DNA of 64,000 bases from Bretschneidera sinensis (Eukaryota > Streptophyta > Magnoliopsida > Brassicales > Akaniaceae). The position numbers and the translations under genes are program-made. Under the pieces are notes generated by a model. It ran no database searches. It was not told the origin of the DNA and saw only the letters and a program-made list of their open reading frames with translations. Positions 45,430 to 56,632 of this stretch are shown here, piece after piece; positions within the stretch are counted from its first letter, which is position 1; every line of letters starts with the position of its first letter. The stretch lies in NCBI GenBank assembly GCA_023935145.1, contig CM043698.1, forward strand, positions 75,046,001-75,110,000, written 5' to 3'.

Positions 45430-46917
45430 ATGCACGGACTTCGATCCCGACATCCAGAATTCTTTCCTTTCGATCCCGAGCTTGAGTGGACTATCCGACA
45501 AAAGCTAAGGAACAAGTTCGAGGAGAATGAAGAAGAAATTGAGAATGAAACACAAATGGCGGAACAGCTCGAGAACCAGCAACCACCTGCACGAGTACCA
45601 ATGAAGCACTCCTTCATCCCTCGGAACATTGATCAACCATCATGCATTGCATATCAACCTGAGGCGGCAGGAAATTATTACTTATCTCCGCAAATCTTGA
45701 ACGATTTAACTCATTATAGGGGCACACATAACGAAGATCCACACTTGCACCTCCGAGAATTCTTCGATCTTTGCTAGTTCCAGCACATACAAGGATTAGA
45801 CCAAGAAGGAATAAGGTTAATTCTGTTCCCTTTTTCCTTGAAAGATAATGCTAAACTTTGGTATAATTCTTTGCCTGCAGTTTCCATCCACACTTGGGAA
45901 GAGTTGGCAAGCAAGTTCCTAAAGAAGTTCTTCCCAGCCCAAAAGACGAGACAAATGAGGAAGGAGATCCAATCTTTCCAACAAAAGGATGGGGACCTCT
46001 TCTTCGAAGCATGGGGACACTTCAACGAATTGCTACTCAAATGCCCACATCACAACCTGCCTCAAGATGAACTGGTACAAGCATTCTATAAAGGTTTAAA
46101 TGACATTAATAAATGTATTGTTGATTCAGGTTGTGGAGGAGTCCTTATGGAGAAAAGCAGCGAAGAGGCGATGGAATTGTTTGAAACCCTCAGCGAGCAC
46201 ACCTAACAATTCTCTTCTCGAGGTAGACATGTGACCAAGGGTAAAGGTATGTATGAGTTCAATATAAATGGAGGATCTTCACCTCAAATGGCAGCAATGG
46301 AAAGGAAACTTGATATGATTGTAAAAGTCATGACTATTCAAAATGCCTCATCCAGCCTACCATCCACCCCACTCCAGGTATGTGCAATTTGTTCTCAATA
46401 CGACCATAATACTGATACGTGTCCTTTGTACTCATCTGCAGATCCGGAACAAGCCAACTACGTGGGGCCTAACAACTATCCACCGAAAAACAATCCATAT
46501 GCCAACACGTACAACCCTGGATGGCGGAATCACCCAAATTTCTCATGGAGCAACAACCAGAACAATCAAGGACAGCAACGAAACCCCCAGCCCACTGCTC
46601 ATGCTAATTTCGAACCAAATAGGAACGACCTCGAAAGTCTAGTAAGATAACTGGTGTCATCGCAAGAACAGTTCATGACTCAGCAAAAACAAACCAATGT
46701 GGCACATAAGCAAGCAATTCAAAGACTAGAGGTACAAGTAGGACAACTAGCTAAAGAGCTCAGTAGCAGAAAGCAAGGAGAGCTCCCAGCTCAAACACTA
46801 CCTAACCCTGGGGGGCACCAACAACTAAATGCTGTGACAACCTTGAGAAGTGGCAAGGTACTAGGGTCCGATAAACTTACAGCACCTCCAAAGAAACACC
46901 ATCAGCATCAAGGGTAA
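45430..46917 (+). pseudogene. gag: Gypsy-B gag (broken)
   Basis: The frame from ATG 45,430 contains the retrotransposon gag domain (RLILFPFSLKDNAKLWYNSLP, TWEELASKFLKKFFPAQKT, FFEAWGHFNELLLKCPHH), then a CAICSQYDHNTDTCP zinc knuckle and an Asn/Gln/Pro-rich region. A coiled-coil-prone QEQFMTQQKQTNVAHKQAIQRLEVQVGQLAKEL precedes the TLRSGK motif that marks the gag end in Athila-like elements. Stops at about 45,775, 46,204, 46,648 and 46,915 interrupt a single frame. The protein would form the virus-like particle shell. Confidence 0.9.
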
Positions 46918-47969
46918 GTGAGACGGAGAAAGTGAATGATCCACCCTTCCCGCTAAGGTTAGTAAAACAGAAGAAAGTCAATAAACTAATTGATATTTTT
47001 GAAACCTTGCGGAAAGTAGAAATTAATATTCCTTTGTTAGATGCCACTAAACAGATTCCTACATATGCTAAGTTTTTAAAAGATTATTGCACTAACAAAA
47101 GGAAGTTCCAGGAGCATGAGATGGTAGCCTTAACCGAAGAGGTAAGTGCTGTACTTTTAAGAAAATTACCACCTAAACTAAAAGATCCGGGTGGTTTTAC
47201 TATTCCTTGCAGGCTAGGTAACCAGCTGTTCGACCATGCACTATTGGATCTAGGAGCAAGTGTCAACTTGCTGCCATACAGTGTATACGAGACACTAGGT
47301 TTGGGGGAGCTTCAACCAACCTCCGTCACTTTGCAATTAGCTGATAGAAGCATCAATAGACCAAGAGGTATCCTTGAGGACGTGTTGGTAAGAGTAGGAA
47401 AATTCGTTATACCTGCTGATTTTATAGTATTAGATATGGAAGAATGTACTTTGCCATTGCCTCTCCCTATTATCCTAGGACGCCCCTTTATGATAACTGC
47501 TGACACTAATATTAGTGTAAAACGGGGCATTATCACAATGAGAGTAAATGATGAGGAAATAAAATTTCAAATATTTAATACATTAAAATCGACCAGTAAT
47601 AATGATAAATATTCTAATATGAATTTCATGCAAAGTGTTGTTGAGAAAGCTTCACAGGTCCATCGCACCACTACATTGGAGACTATCCCCAACCATGAGA
47701 ACACAAGAGTAGACATTAGGCCGGAGGACGATAATGTGATTAAAGATGTACAGCTTTTCAATGACACACCAAAACCTTCAAGTAAGTGTGCTCTTCAAAT
47801 TGAACCTCCTGCACTTACTCATACTACTTTTCCTTATTATATTGACCAGATGTCAAGATGGGAGATGAAGAAACTATCAACAGCACTTGAATCAGTACAG
47901 TATACAGCTGAAACACAAGCATTAGAGCTCCAAGAGGTGGACTCTACATGCCTCCTTCCAAACAACTAG
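46913..47969 (+). CDS. pro: Gypsy-B protease region, open for 345 codons
   Basis: An open frame from ATG 46,932 (similarity begins about 46,913, after a frame change from gag) reads PPFPLRLVKQKK...IFETLRKVEINIPLLDATKQIPTYAKFLKD, the region before the protease in Athila/Tat elements. The active-site LLDLGASVNLLPYSVYE (about 47,243) and ILGRPFMITADT follow. The active site has D-L-G rather than D-S/T-G, as is usual in this branch. After about 47,600 it reaches the linker before RT, but ends at TAG 47,967 without any RT motif. It is the longest unbroken frame of the element. Confidence 0.88.
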
Positions 47970-48798
47970 CATGGTAGCAAGAGAGTACTTGAGCAAAGTA
48001 AAAATTTGATCACCTATTAAGCTCAAGCACCTCTGGTAAGGTTAGTGGTACTGAGGCCACTAACAATTGGTAAGGTTGTATTGTTTCAATAAATCATTTT
48101 CTTTCAGCTAAGGTAAGTTTCTTTTTACTTGTGTCCATGTGCCATGCTTGCGATCGATCGCACCCTCTAGTGCGATCGAGCGCAAGTATGCGATCGAGCG
48201 TGTCTTTAAAGCATGATCGAGCGCACAAGTGTGATCGAGCGCACCCCGCGTGCGATCGAGTGCACTCGAGGCAGAGACATTTATAAGTTTGAAAACAATC
48301 ACTTACGCACACACCTCTCCAACTCTCTGCACACGTATTCACTCGCCCCTGCATATTTCCTCTCACTCTCACTTGCACACAAACCTACCCACATCTCCCA
48401 ACCTCGCACCCAGCCACTACAACACCTCACCACCACTTTCCCCTCACCACCATACTCTGCCATCACCACCGTCTACCCCCTCCTTATTCACATTCCATCA
48501 AACATTGCATAAGGTACTTTACACACACACACGAATTTTAAATAGAAACTGTGAAATTCATTTTACATACATGTTATTTTGTGTTTGATTGTGTGGTTAT
48601 TTGGTTGCAGGGGGGTTAGGAACAAGTTTTACATTGGCAAACCATAGCTTGTCTGTTTGGTGCACATAAGCTGTTCGACGTAAATCCTGACCGGGTGCGA
48701 TCGAGCGCACAATACTTGTGATCGAGTGCATAGCCAGTGTGTGATCGAGCGCACCTCAGTGAGATCGATCGCAAATCAAGCAGAAACCAAGAACCAGC
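47970..48798 (+). other. Spacer between protease and accessory ORF, with CGATCG motif clusters
   Basis: About 830 non-coding bases. Clusters of GCGATCGAGCGCA-type motifs lie at 48,148-48,265 and 48,696-48,776, with a C-rich, CACAC-rich stretch (48,300-48,530) between them. Reading frames across the clusters give low-complexity Arg/Ser/His peptides in several frames, an artefact of the motif. Confidence 0.7.
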
Positions 48799-49839
48799 AT
48801 GTCTCGGCCATTTGTCTCCACATCTGGCGCATCCAGCAGTCGTGCCTCCTCATCCCGATCCAGCATCGAGCAACGAGAGTTGTTGTTCGAAACCACTTTC
48901 GCCATTGATGACATATTCCGGCACATGGACGCCACGCAATGGGCCGTCCAAGCATTCTAACTCCGAGGGTTGAAGAGGCTATTTAAGCCAGTGTGCTCCA
49001 CTGCCTACTCCCAGCTCGTAGTCCAGTTTTATGAGCATATCTCTTTCGACTACAGCAGACCGAGAGTCCTCACCTCTTCAGTTAGGGGCACACCCATCGA
49101 GGTGACCAGTACCGATATTGCCACTGCTCTTCATTGCACGGATGAGTCCCCTCCTGAGGGCACTAATATCAAGGAGCAGCCGGAGTCCTTTGCCTTGGCC
49201 GAGATCATCACAGACATGTGCACTGGCCAGTATGCCGAGAGATATAACAATGTGGTCGGTCGGTCCAAGCTGCCTCCCCGACTATGGCTCATCGATACGA
49301 TCCTTCATCGTAATGTGTGTCCGTTGGGGCACAAGACACAGCAGCGAGACTAGTTTCTCCAGACTTTATATGCCTTCCATAGAGGCCACTGGTACTCCAT
49401 CCCATCTGTCATTTGGAGCCAGCTACACAAGTTCTGGGATCATGTACATGGCCGTTAGACTACCACGGCCAATGCTTGGGGCCTCCCTTTCCCGTTCCTA
49501 CTCGCCTCCATCCTCAATAAGAAAGGGATTAAGAGGACCCACAATGATGGGCCAGTACTAGAGCATCCTGTCTTTGAGAGGGCTCAGTGGACACAAAGCA
49601 TATCACACATGCCACGAGGCCCCCCAGTTCCTGCTCCAGCAGCTGAGCGAATAGAGGAGGATCACATGGAGACCGAGGCCTCGGTCATGAGCCCGATACG
49701 GGAGAAGGACCATTTGGATATGGGACCCACCGAGTCCCAGCACTTCTTAGCTGAGCTATCCTCTTTCCGAGGTGAGGTCGCTACCGCCACTACACTTGTA
49801 CATCAGTGCATCGGCAGTTTGGAGGCACGCTTCACATGA
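48799..49839 (+). pseudogene. Accessory ORF of Gypsy-B (plant-retrotransposon ORF of unknown function)
   Basis: A single frame of about 346 codons from ATG 48,799 to TGA 49,837, with three stops (about 48,958, 49,351, 49,456). It opens with a Ser-rich stretch. The core reads LVVQFYEHISFD...SSVRGTPIEVTSTDIATAL and SKLPPRLWLIDTILHRNVCPLGHK...LPFPFLLASILNKKGIK. This resembles the 'putative plant transposon protein' domain found in Athila-type elements and in many plant genome annotations. It has no RT, RNase H or integrase motif. It lies in sense orientation, where pol should be. Its biochemical role is unknown. Confidence 0.7.
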
Positions 49840-49920
49840 TAGGAGGCCATGCTGCAGGCCATACTTGATCGCTTACCTCCAGCACCTGGTACCTCTCCGA
49901 CTGTACCACCTAATGATCAG

Positions 49921-50869
49921 TAGTGAGAGAGTACCACGTCTGGCTGAAGACGTAAAACTTAGCGCTCATGGGAGGCACCCCACTGCATATCCTTTTTATA
50001 GTTATTAGTATTTTATAGTTTACTTTTCTGTTACTTTTTATTACTTGTTTTCCATTTTATAGTTGTTTTTTCTTTCTTTTCAAGGACAGTGCCAGTGCAT
50101 CCAGTTGAAGTTTAGGGGCGTGCTACAAACCATGCCAGCCATATAGCTCTCCATCTCCCAGGTCAGATCTTTCCATGCTATTTACACATTGGGGACAATG
50201 TGCATTTTAAGTTTGGGGGTATGGGGACACATTCACACACTACACTATGTCCTACATTTTTGTTTTTATTTTGTGCTATTTTCATAGATAAATGCATGTT
50301 TATTTTGTCCAATAAACTTTTTTTTTTTTTGAGATCTTTAACAAAACTTCATGATTCAACTTCATCAGCGAGCTTAACACTTTGAACATATAGGACAATA
50401 ATCAAGTTTTGAACCTAGATCACTGCCCTTTAGGCATTTAAAGAATTCACAAGTTTAAATTAAACTATCACGAGCACATTAGCACATAATTGTGTGGGGT
50501 ATGACATGTTATTTGGATTGGTATGTTTCTTTTGCTTAACTGTGAACTAGATGACCTATTAGATTAACATTTTGGCATATAAAAATAGAAAAGATTGATT
50601 CATGCTAAAAAAGAAAAAAAAAATGCTCCTAATGATCAATAAAAACAAATCTTCCGCTGAGTAACTGGCCCTCTTGCCTCAGTAAGCATTGAGTGTCATG
50701 TCAAAAGGTGGAAAATCTTAAATGGTCATTAAAAAGAACTTTCCGCTGAGTAACTGGCCCTCTTACCTTAGTAAGCATTGAGTGTCACGTCAAAAGGTGG
50801 AAAATTCTAAGTGGTAGCATTAAAACCAGTTATGATGCATTAAAATTACCCCTAGATAATATAAAATGT
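49921..50869 (+). repeat. Gypsy-B 3' non-coding region, copy 1
   Basis: Begins GTCTGGCTGAAGACGTAAAAC, then CGCTCATGGGAGGCACC, and runs through AAGTTTGGGGGT (50,209-50,220) and two STAACTGGCCCTC-type blocks. It is colinear with 51,235-52,040. Similarity stops after TTAAAACCAGTTA near 50,834, and the expected continuation is found only at 53,858. Confidence 0.8.
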
Positions 50870-51232
50870 TTTAATATATGCATGACGCAAAGTGTTATTG
50901 AGGAAGCTTTTCAAGTCCATCACGTTGATCCAGTAGAAACTACTCTTACCTATAATATCCCAAGATCATATATTGAGCCCAAATGCAAGGATGTTGCTGA
51001 TGACATCATTGAAACTATGCACCTTCTAGAGACCTTTCCAAAGCCTCCAATTAAGTATACCGATCCATTCGAAATTCTTAGACCTACTAATACTATTCTT
51101 CCCCCTTTTATTGTACAGGCACCTAACTTGGAATTCAAGCAGTTGCCCGAGCACTTATCTTATGCTTATATGGGAGAGAATAAGACACTTTCTATGCTAG
51201 CTGCTGCCACTCTTAGTTTTGGGGAAAAATAA
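50870..51232 (+). pseudogene. pol: Pol scrap of a sister gypsy element
   Basis: An open frame from about 50,870 to TAA 51,230 reads MTQSVIEEAFQVHHVDPVE, which parallels MQSVVEKASQVHRTTTLE near the end of the Gypsy-B protease frame. It then has NLEFKQLPEHLSYAYMGENKTLS, the conserved 'L.LK.LP.HL.YAYLG...T.PVI' that directly precedes RT in Athila-like pol. The RT itself does not follow, so pol is cut exactly where catalysis would begin. Confidence 0.8.
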
Positions 51233-52559
51233 AGTTTGGTCCGGCTGAAGACGTTAAACTGAGCGCTAATGGGAGGCACCTCACAGCTTATCCTTTTATT
51301 TTTATTATTTTACGAATTTATTGTTATTTATTTATTTTTATTACTTCTTGTTTTCCCGTTTTACGTTAGTTTTTCTTTTTTAGGGACAATGTGTGCATCC
51401 GTTCAAGTTTGGGGGTATGCTATGAGCCATGCCGACCTAGCTAGTTCTCCATCTCCCAGGTTAGCTCCTTCCTTATTATTCACACATTGGGGACAATGTG
51501 TAATTTAAGTTTGGGGGTATGGGAGACACATTCACACACACCTTGTCCCAGTTTTTTTTTTTATTTTGTTTTGTTGTTTTTCATAGATAAATACATGTTC
51601 ATTCCGTTCCAAAATTTTTGGGTGTTCTAAACAAACAATATGATTTGACTTCATAAGTGAGCTTAACACCTTGAACATATGGGCCAATAATTAAGTTTTG
51701 AACCATAATCACTTTCTTTTAGGCATTTAAGGATTCACAAGTTCGACTTAAACTAAACATGAGCACATTAGCACATAGTTGTGTGGGGTATGACATGTAA
51801 TTTTGATTTGTATGTTTCTTTTGCTTGATTGTGAACTAGATGACCTATTAGATTAACGCGGTGGCATAAGAAAATAGAAAAAAGTTCGTTATTGCTCAAA
51901 AAGAAAAAAAAAATGCTCCTAAAGATCATTAAAAAGAACTTTTCATTGAGTAACTGGCCCTCTTATCTCAGTAAGCAGTGAGTGTCACGTCAAAAGGTGG
52001 AATATTGTGATCGGTAGCATTAAGACCAGTTAGTTTCGTAGCCTTTTTGACTCGAGTTAGTAAGCCCTTAGGGGTGTTTCTACACCTAATGCCCTAAAAC
52101 CATCTGGTTTGGGAGTCATTGGCTAAATGTTCGTTACACGAGTCAAATAGAAAGCTTAAGGGAACTAACTTGGCAAAAATCTCACAAATAAAAGAAAAGA
52201 AGAAAATCTATGCCATCTTTGTTGATTCTAATAGGAAATTTGGTGAATAGTCATCGAAACACTACACATTAGAATTTTTTGGAAACCCAATCTTTTATGT
52301 GCTAGTCCACCACACAGTTAGTCAAACTTGTGATGTCTTAACCTGCCTCATGAAAGTGATTTGCGTTCAAAATTCGTATTCATTGCAAAGATGTGTTTAT
52401 ACTTGTTAAGCTTGCTCATGAATGCGCATCATAGTTTTGTGTGAAACCTAAACTTTTGTTGGACACCATGAGCATTGGATTTATCTTTGCATCTTTGTTT
52501 TTCATTTAGTTTTTGGTTTTGTATTGCTAAGGGACTAGCAATATGTAAGTTTGGGGGTG
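51233..52559 (+). repeat. 3' non-coding region of the sister element (copy 2)
   Basis: Repeats the elements of copy 1 (GCTGAAGACGTTAAACTGAG, GGGAGGCACCTCACAG, two AAGTTTGGGGGT tracts at 51,405 and 51,507) and then continues to AAGTTTGGGGGT at 52,547, which abuts an LTR start. From 52,040 to 52,559 it matches 53,858-54,328. Confidence 0.8.
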
Positions 52560-53857
52560 TGATAAGAGCTTAAATATATTTAAGCTCCTTAATTTACATT
52601 TGTTAAGTTCTTTATCTATATGTTTTAGTCTATTTTACTTCACTTTTGTGTTTTACACGTTTTTATAGGGTCTTGGAGAAAAAGAAGCATTTTTGGCACT
52701 TAAAGGAAGAAATCTGGAAATCCTGGAGCAGCTGCTGGCTAGATTGTGATCGAGTGCACTCCTCTGTGCGATCGAGCGCACCACATATGCGATCGAGCGC
52801 ACATGTATGGGCGTGAACAGTAAACTGCAGAACCCTGTTTTAGAAATAACCCTATTTTGGAAATAAAGGAGTTTTGTGTTTTAGGAAAGTTTAGGAACTC
52901 ATGAGCCTCTTAGGACTTCTCAAAGACCTATAAATACACTTGTAAATCACACACAAAAGGCATCACCTCTTGGGGGGGATGACTTCTTAGATCCCTTCTT
53001 TTATCTTTTACTTTTAGCCTGGAGAAGGAAACTGTGGAGGAGAATTGATGACTCTTCTTTCGGGTTTCTTCTTTCCTTTACTTTTATTATGTATACTTAA
53101 CTTTTAGTAAGGGCTTGGTTGAAGCCCTAATTATGTTTACTCAATAAATTTAGTATTGGCGCATTTGCGATATTTATATTGTGTTTCTTAACTTGATTAA
53201 TATCTGCTTTTATTTAAATTCCTCATATATATATGTCTGATCAATATGTGCATGTGGTATGGACTTGTTAGTTAGATCAATTTGGATGACCGAGTCCTGG
53301 GTCTAACATTAGTAACAAGGGATATCTTATCCGGATACCCGGGTTAATCAACATGGGAAACCAGGAGTAGATACCATGCTCTAGGTCTCATGTGGTTGTC
53401 GATTTCCATAGTACTTATGTTTTCTTAAGGAACAACTCAAGCAGATACCATGCTGAATCCCTTAAGGAAGAAAAGAGTTAGAGTAGATACCATGCCTAAC
53501 TTGTTGCTTAGGGATATCAATAGCTTAAGGAGTAGATACCATGCCCTTAGGTTGACAAACATTAGGTATTCATGACATGAGTAAAGCATTGGCATACTGT
53601 TTTATTGTGGTAGCATAATTAGTGGTGGATATCAAGTCCCTACGCCTTTATCTTTAGTATTTTATCTTTATCATAATCAACTCTTTTATTATTTCTATCT
53701 TTTTATATTGCGAATATAATTCTAAATTGAACTTTACCAATCCCTGTGGAGATGATCTTGCATTCGCACACTATACTACATTGTTGACCTTGTGCACTTG
53801 CAAGTAAAATCGAGTGCGATTATTTACCCATTTATTTAGGTATATTTTCGCTTAACA
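52560..53857 (+). repeat. 3' LTR of a sister gypsy element (LTR-A), lying inside Gypsy-B
   Basis: Starts TGATAAGAGCTTAAAT and ends TTTTCGCTTAACA (1,298 bp). It has the same architecture as the Gypsy-B LTRs (GATCGAG motifs 52,746-52,803, TATAAATA at 52,929, AGTAGATACCATGC repeats) but differs from them at far more positions than they differ from each other. No partner 5' LTR is in the window. Confidence 0.88.
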
Positions 53858-54328
53858 GGTGTCTTTACACCTAATGCCCTAAAACCATCTGGTTTGGGAG
53901 TCATTGGCTAAACGCTCGTTACACGAGTCTTCAAGAAAGCTTAAGGGAACTAACTTGGCAAAAACCTCGCAAATAAAAGTCTATGCCATATTTGTTGACT
54001 CTAATAGGAAGTTTGGTGAATCTCGAGTCATCGAAATAATACACATTTGAATTTCTTGGAAACCCAATCTTTTGTGTGCTAGTCACCACACACCAAAGTC
54101 AAACTTGTGATATCTTAAAATACCTCGTGAATATGATTTATGTTCAAAACTCTTATTCATTGCAGATATATGTTTACACTTGTTAAGCTTGCTCATTAAT
54201 GCGCATCATAGTTTTGTGAAAAATCTAGATTTTTGATTGACACTATGAACATTGGATTTATCTATGTTTTCGTTTTAGTTTTTAATTTCGTATTGCTAAG
54301 GGACTAGCAATATGTAAGTTTGGGGGTG
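53858..54328 (+). repeat. Gypsy-B 3' non-coding region, terminal part (copy 3)
   Basis: GGTGTCTTTACACCTAATGC onward matches 52,073-52,559 and ends with the polypurine tract AAGTTTGGGGGT (54,316-54,327) abutting the 3' LTR. Joined to copy 1 it forms one complete 3' region with about 45 bases missing at the joint. Confidence 0.82.
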
Positions 54329-55667
54329 TTATAGATGCTTAAATATTCATATTTAAGCCCCCTTATTTACACTTATTAGGTCCTTTATTGCGTTAATTTG
54401 GTCTCTTTTACTCCATTTGTGTGTTTTACATGTTTTTATAGGGTCTTGGAGAAAAATAAGCAGTTTTGGCACTTTAAAGAAGAAATCTAGAAGCCTTGGA
54501 GCACTCTCTGGATAAAGTGCGATCGAGCGCACTATGCACTGCGATCGAGCGCACATGCGATCGTGCGCACACTTGAAGGATCGAGCGCACACTGCGATCG
54601 AGTGCAAGGACACATGCGATCGAGCGCACATGTATGGGCGTGAACAGTAAACTGTAGAACCCTATTTTGGAAGGTATAGGATTTTTCGTTTTAGGAAGGT
54701 TTAGGAACTTATGGGTCTCTTAGGACTTCTCAAGGACCTATAAATACACTTGTAACTCACACACAAAACCACACCTTAGATAGTAAACACTTCTCTCTTT
54801 TCTTTTACTTGGAGTTGAGGGCTTGGGAGAGAATTGACGCCTCTTCTCTCGGGTTTATTCTTCTCCTTTATGTTTAGTTTATTTATAATGATTACTTCAG
54901 TTAGTATGTGTAACTAACTCTCTTATAGGGCTCGATTGAAGCCCTAGTTATGCATTCCCATATTTTTATTCATTGATTAAATCTTTTCCGATAAGCTTAT
55001 TATGTTACTTAACTTGATTAACACCTGTGCTTATTTAAATTCCTCATATGTATGTGTAAGGCCAACGTATGCATGTGGTATGGATGGGTTAGTTAGATCA
55101 ATTTGGATGATCGAGTCATGGGTCTAACATTAGTAACAAGGGATACCTTATCCGGGTACCCGGGTTAATCAACATAAGAAACCGGGAGTAGATACCATGC
55201 CCTAGGTCTCATGTAGTTGTCGATTTCCACAGTACTTATGTTTTCTTAAGGAACAACTCAAGTAGATACCATGATGAATCCCTTAAGGAAGAAAAAAGTT
55301 AGAGTAGATACCATGCCTAACTCGTTGCTTAGGGAAATCAATAGCTTAAGGAGTAGATACCATGCCCTTAGGTTGGCAACCAGTAGGTATACATAATAAA
55401 GCTAGTGCACTGATACCTTATACACATTGGGAATGTATGACTAGTGGTGGATATCAAAGCCCTATGTCTTTATTATTATCAAATCACCTTCCAACAAATA
55501 TTTATCTCTTTTTACTTTTGAGAAACTAATTCTAAAAAGCAACTTTACCAATCCCTGTGGAGATGACCTTGCTTTCGCACACTAGACTACACTGATGACC
55601 TTGTGCACTTACAAGTATAACTAGTACGATTATTCACCTATTTATTTAGGTAGATAAACGCACAACA
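54329..55667 (+). repeat. 3' LTR of Gypsy-B
   Basis: Same length (1,339 bp) as the 5' LTR. It begins TTATAGATGC, where the 5' LTR has TGATAGATAC, so the terminal TG has mutated. It ends GATAAACGCACAACA followed by the ATACC target copy. It includes the CGATCG motif cluster (54,518-54,628) and TATAAATA at 54,739. Confidence 0.94.
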
Positions 55668-56632
55668 ATACCCAACTGGGCTTGGATTCTATTTGGTTGT
55701 AGTTGACAGGTTTTCCAAGATGGCCCATTTTGTAGCTTGTAGGAAAACAATGGATACTGCCCGGATCACCCATCTTTACTTCAGGGAGATTGTGTGATTA
55801 CATGATGTTCCCCGATCCATTACTTTCGATCATGACACCAAGTTCATGAGTCAGTTCTGGAAGAGTTTATGGGGAAACTGGAGACGAAGTTGAATTTTAG
55901 CAGCACCTACCATCCCAAGATAGATAGTCAGATCGAGGTGGTGAACCGGAGTTTGGGGAACCTTTTGAGGAGCTTGGCAGGAACTAAACCGAAGTAGTGG
56001 GATTTGGCGTTACCTCAAGCAGAATTTTCCTATAATAAGTCGAAAAATAGAACCACCGGAATGAGCCCATTTGAGATTGTCTATGATCAGAATTCATCCG
56101 GGGTGCTTGACTAGCCCCTATTCCACGTGTGGGTCGTTTGAGTCACAAGGCAGATGAGATGGCAGATCATCTTCGTGGTATCCATGAGCAAGTGAAGCTG
56201 GCCATTCACGAGAGTAATGCCAAGTACAAGGTTTAAGGCGACAATCACCGTCGTCAGGTACTTTTTGATGTTGGTGATTTTGTTTGGGCAGTATTAACTC
56301 GTAATCATTTTCCTATGGGAGAGTACAATAAGCTTAAGGAGTGGAAGATTGGACCCTGTGAGATCCTGCAGAAGATCAATGATAACGCCTACAGACTATG
56401 CCTCCCTAGTCATTTGAGGACTTCTGATGTCTTTAATGTGAAACACCTGAGTCCTTGTTTTGTGGATTCTGATGAAGCTATTATGAACTCGAGGACGAGT
56501 TCTTTCCAACCCGAGATGACTGATGCAAGAGGATCCGAGTTAGATGATGTTGAGTTATCAGATAGCACGTTGTTGGCACTGAGATACCTTGAGTTGGCAG
56601 ATGAGTGCAAAGATGGCAGGTGGACTACCTAG
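55668..56632 (+). pseudogene. pol: Ty3/gypsy integrase fragment, right part
   Basis: It continues the piece at 43,781: QLGLDSIWL, then after a one-base loss VDRFSKMAHFVACRKTMD, HDVPRSITFDHDTKF, a frame change near 55,865, TYHPK, FAYNKS-like and RTTGMSPFEIVYD. The C-terminal GDFVWAVL and an open stretch from 56,315 (KIGPCEILQKINDNAYRLCLPSHLRTSDVFNVKHLSP) follow, to TAG 56,630. These are the integrase core and GPY/F-like C-terminus. Stops and shifts kill it. No chromodomain was seen. Confidence 0.88.

Larger units (their letters stand above)
43830..55667 (+). mobile_element. Gypsy-B: large Ty3/gypsy element with gag and protease but no RT or integrase
   Basis: Two 1,339-bp LTRs (43,830-45,168 and 54,329-55,667) flank an internal region with a TGGCGCCGTTGCCGGGGA primer site. 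ATACC is duplicated exactly (43,825-43,829 and 55,668-55,672). The primer site, the DLGAS protease and the AAGTTTGGGGGT tracts fit the Athila/Tat branch of plant gypsy elements. The order is gag, protease, an unrelated ORF, 3' non-coding DNA, a pol scrap plus LTR of a sister element, then the last 3' DNA. LTR divergence of about 3% by eye makes it the youngest LTR element in the window. Confidence 0.92.

Noticed and set aside
48094..48378. Arg/Ser/Asp-rich frames on both strands around the CGATCG clusters (also 44,019-44,057, 48,213-48,512 and 54,353-54,631)
   Set aside because: The motif lacks stops in several frames, so frames open by composition alone. Peptides are low-complexity and have no start context.
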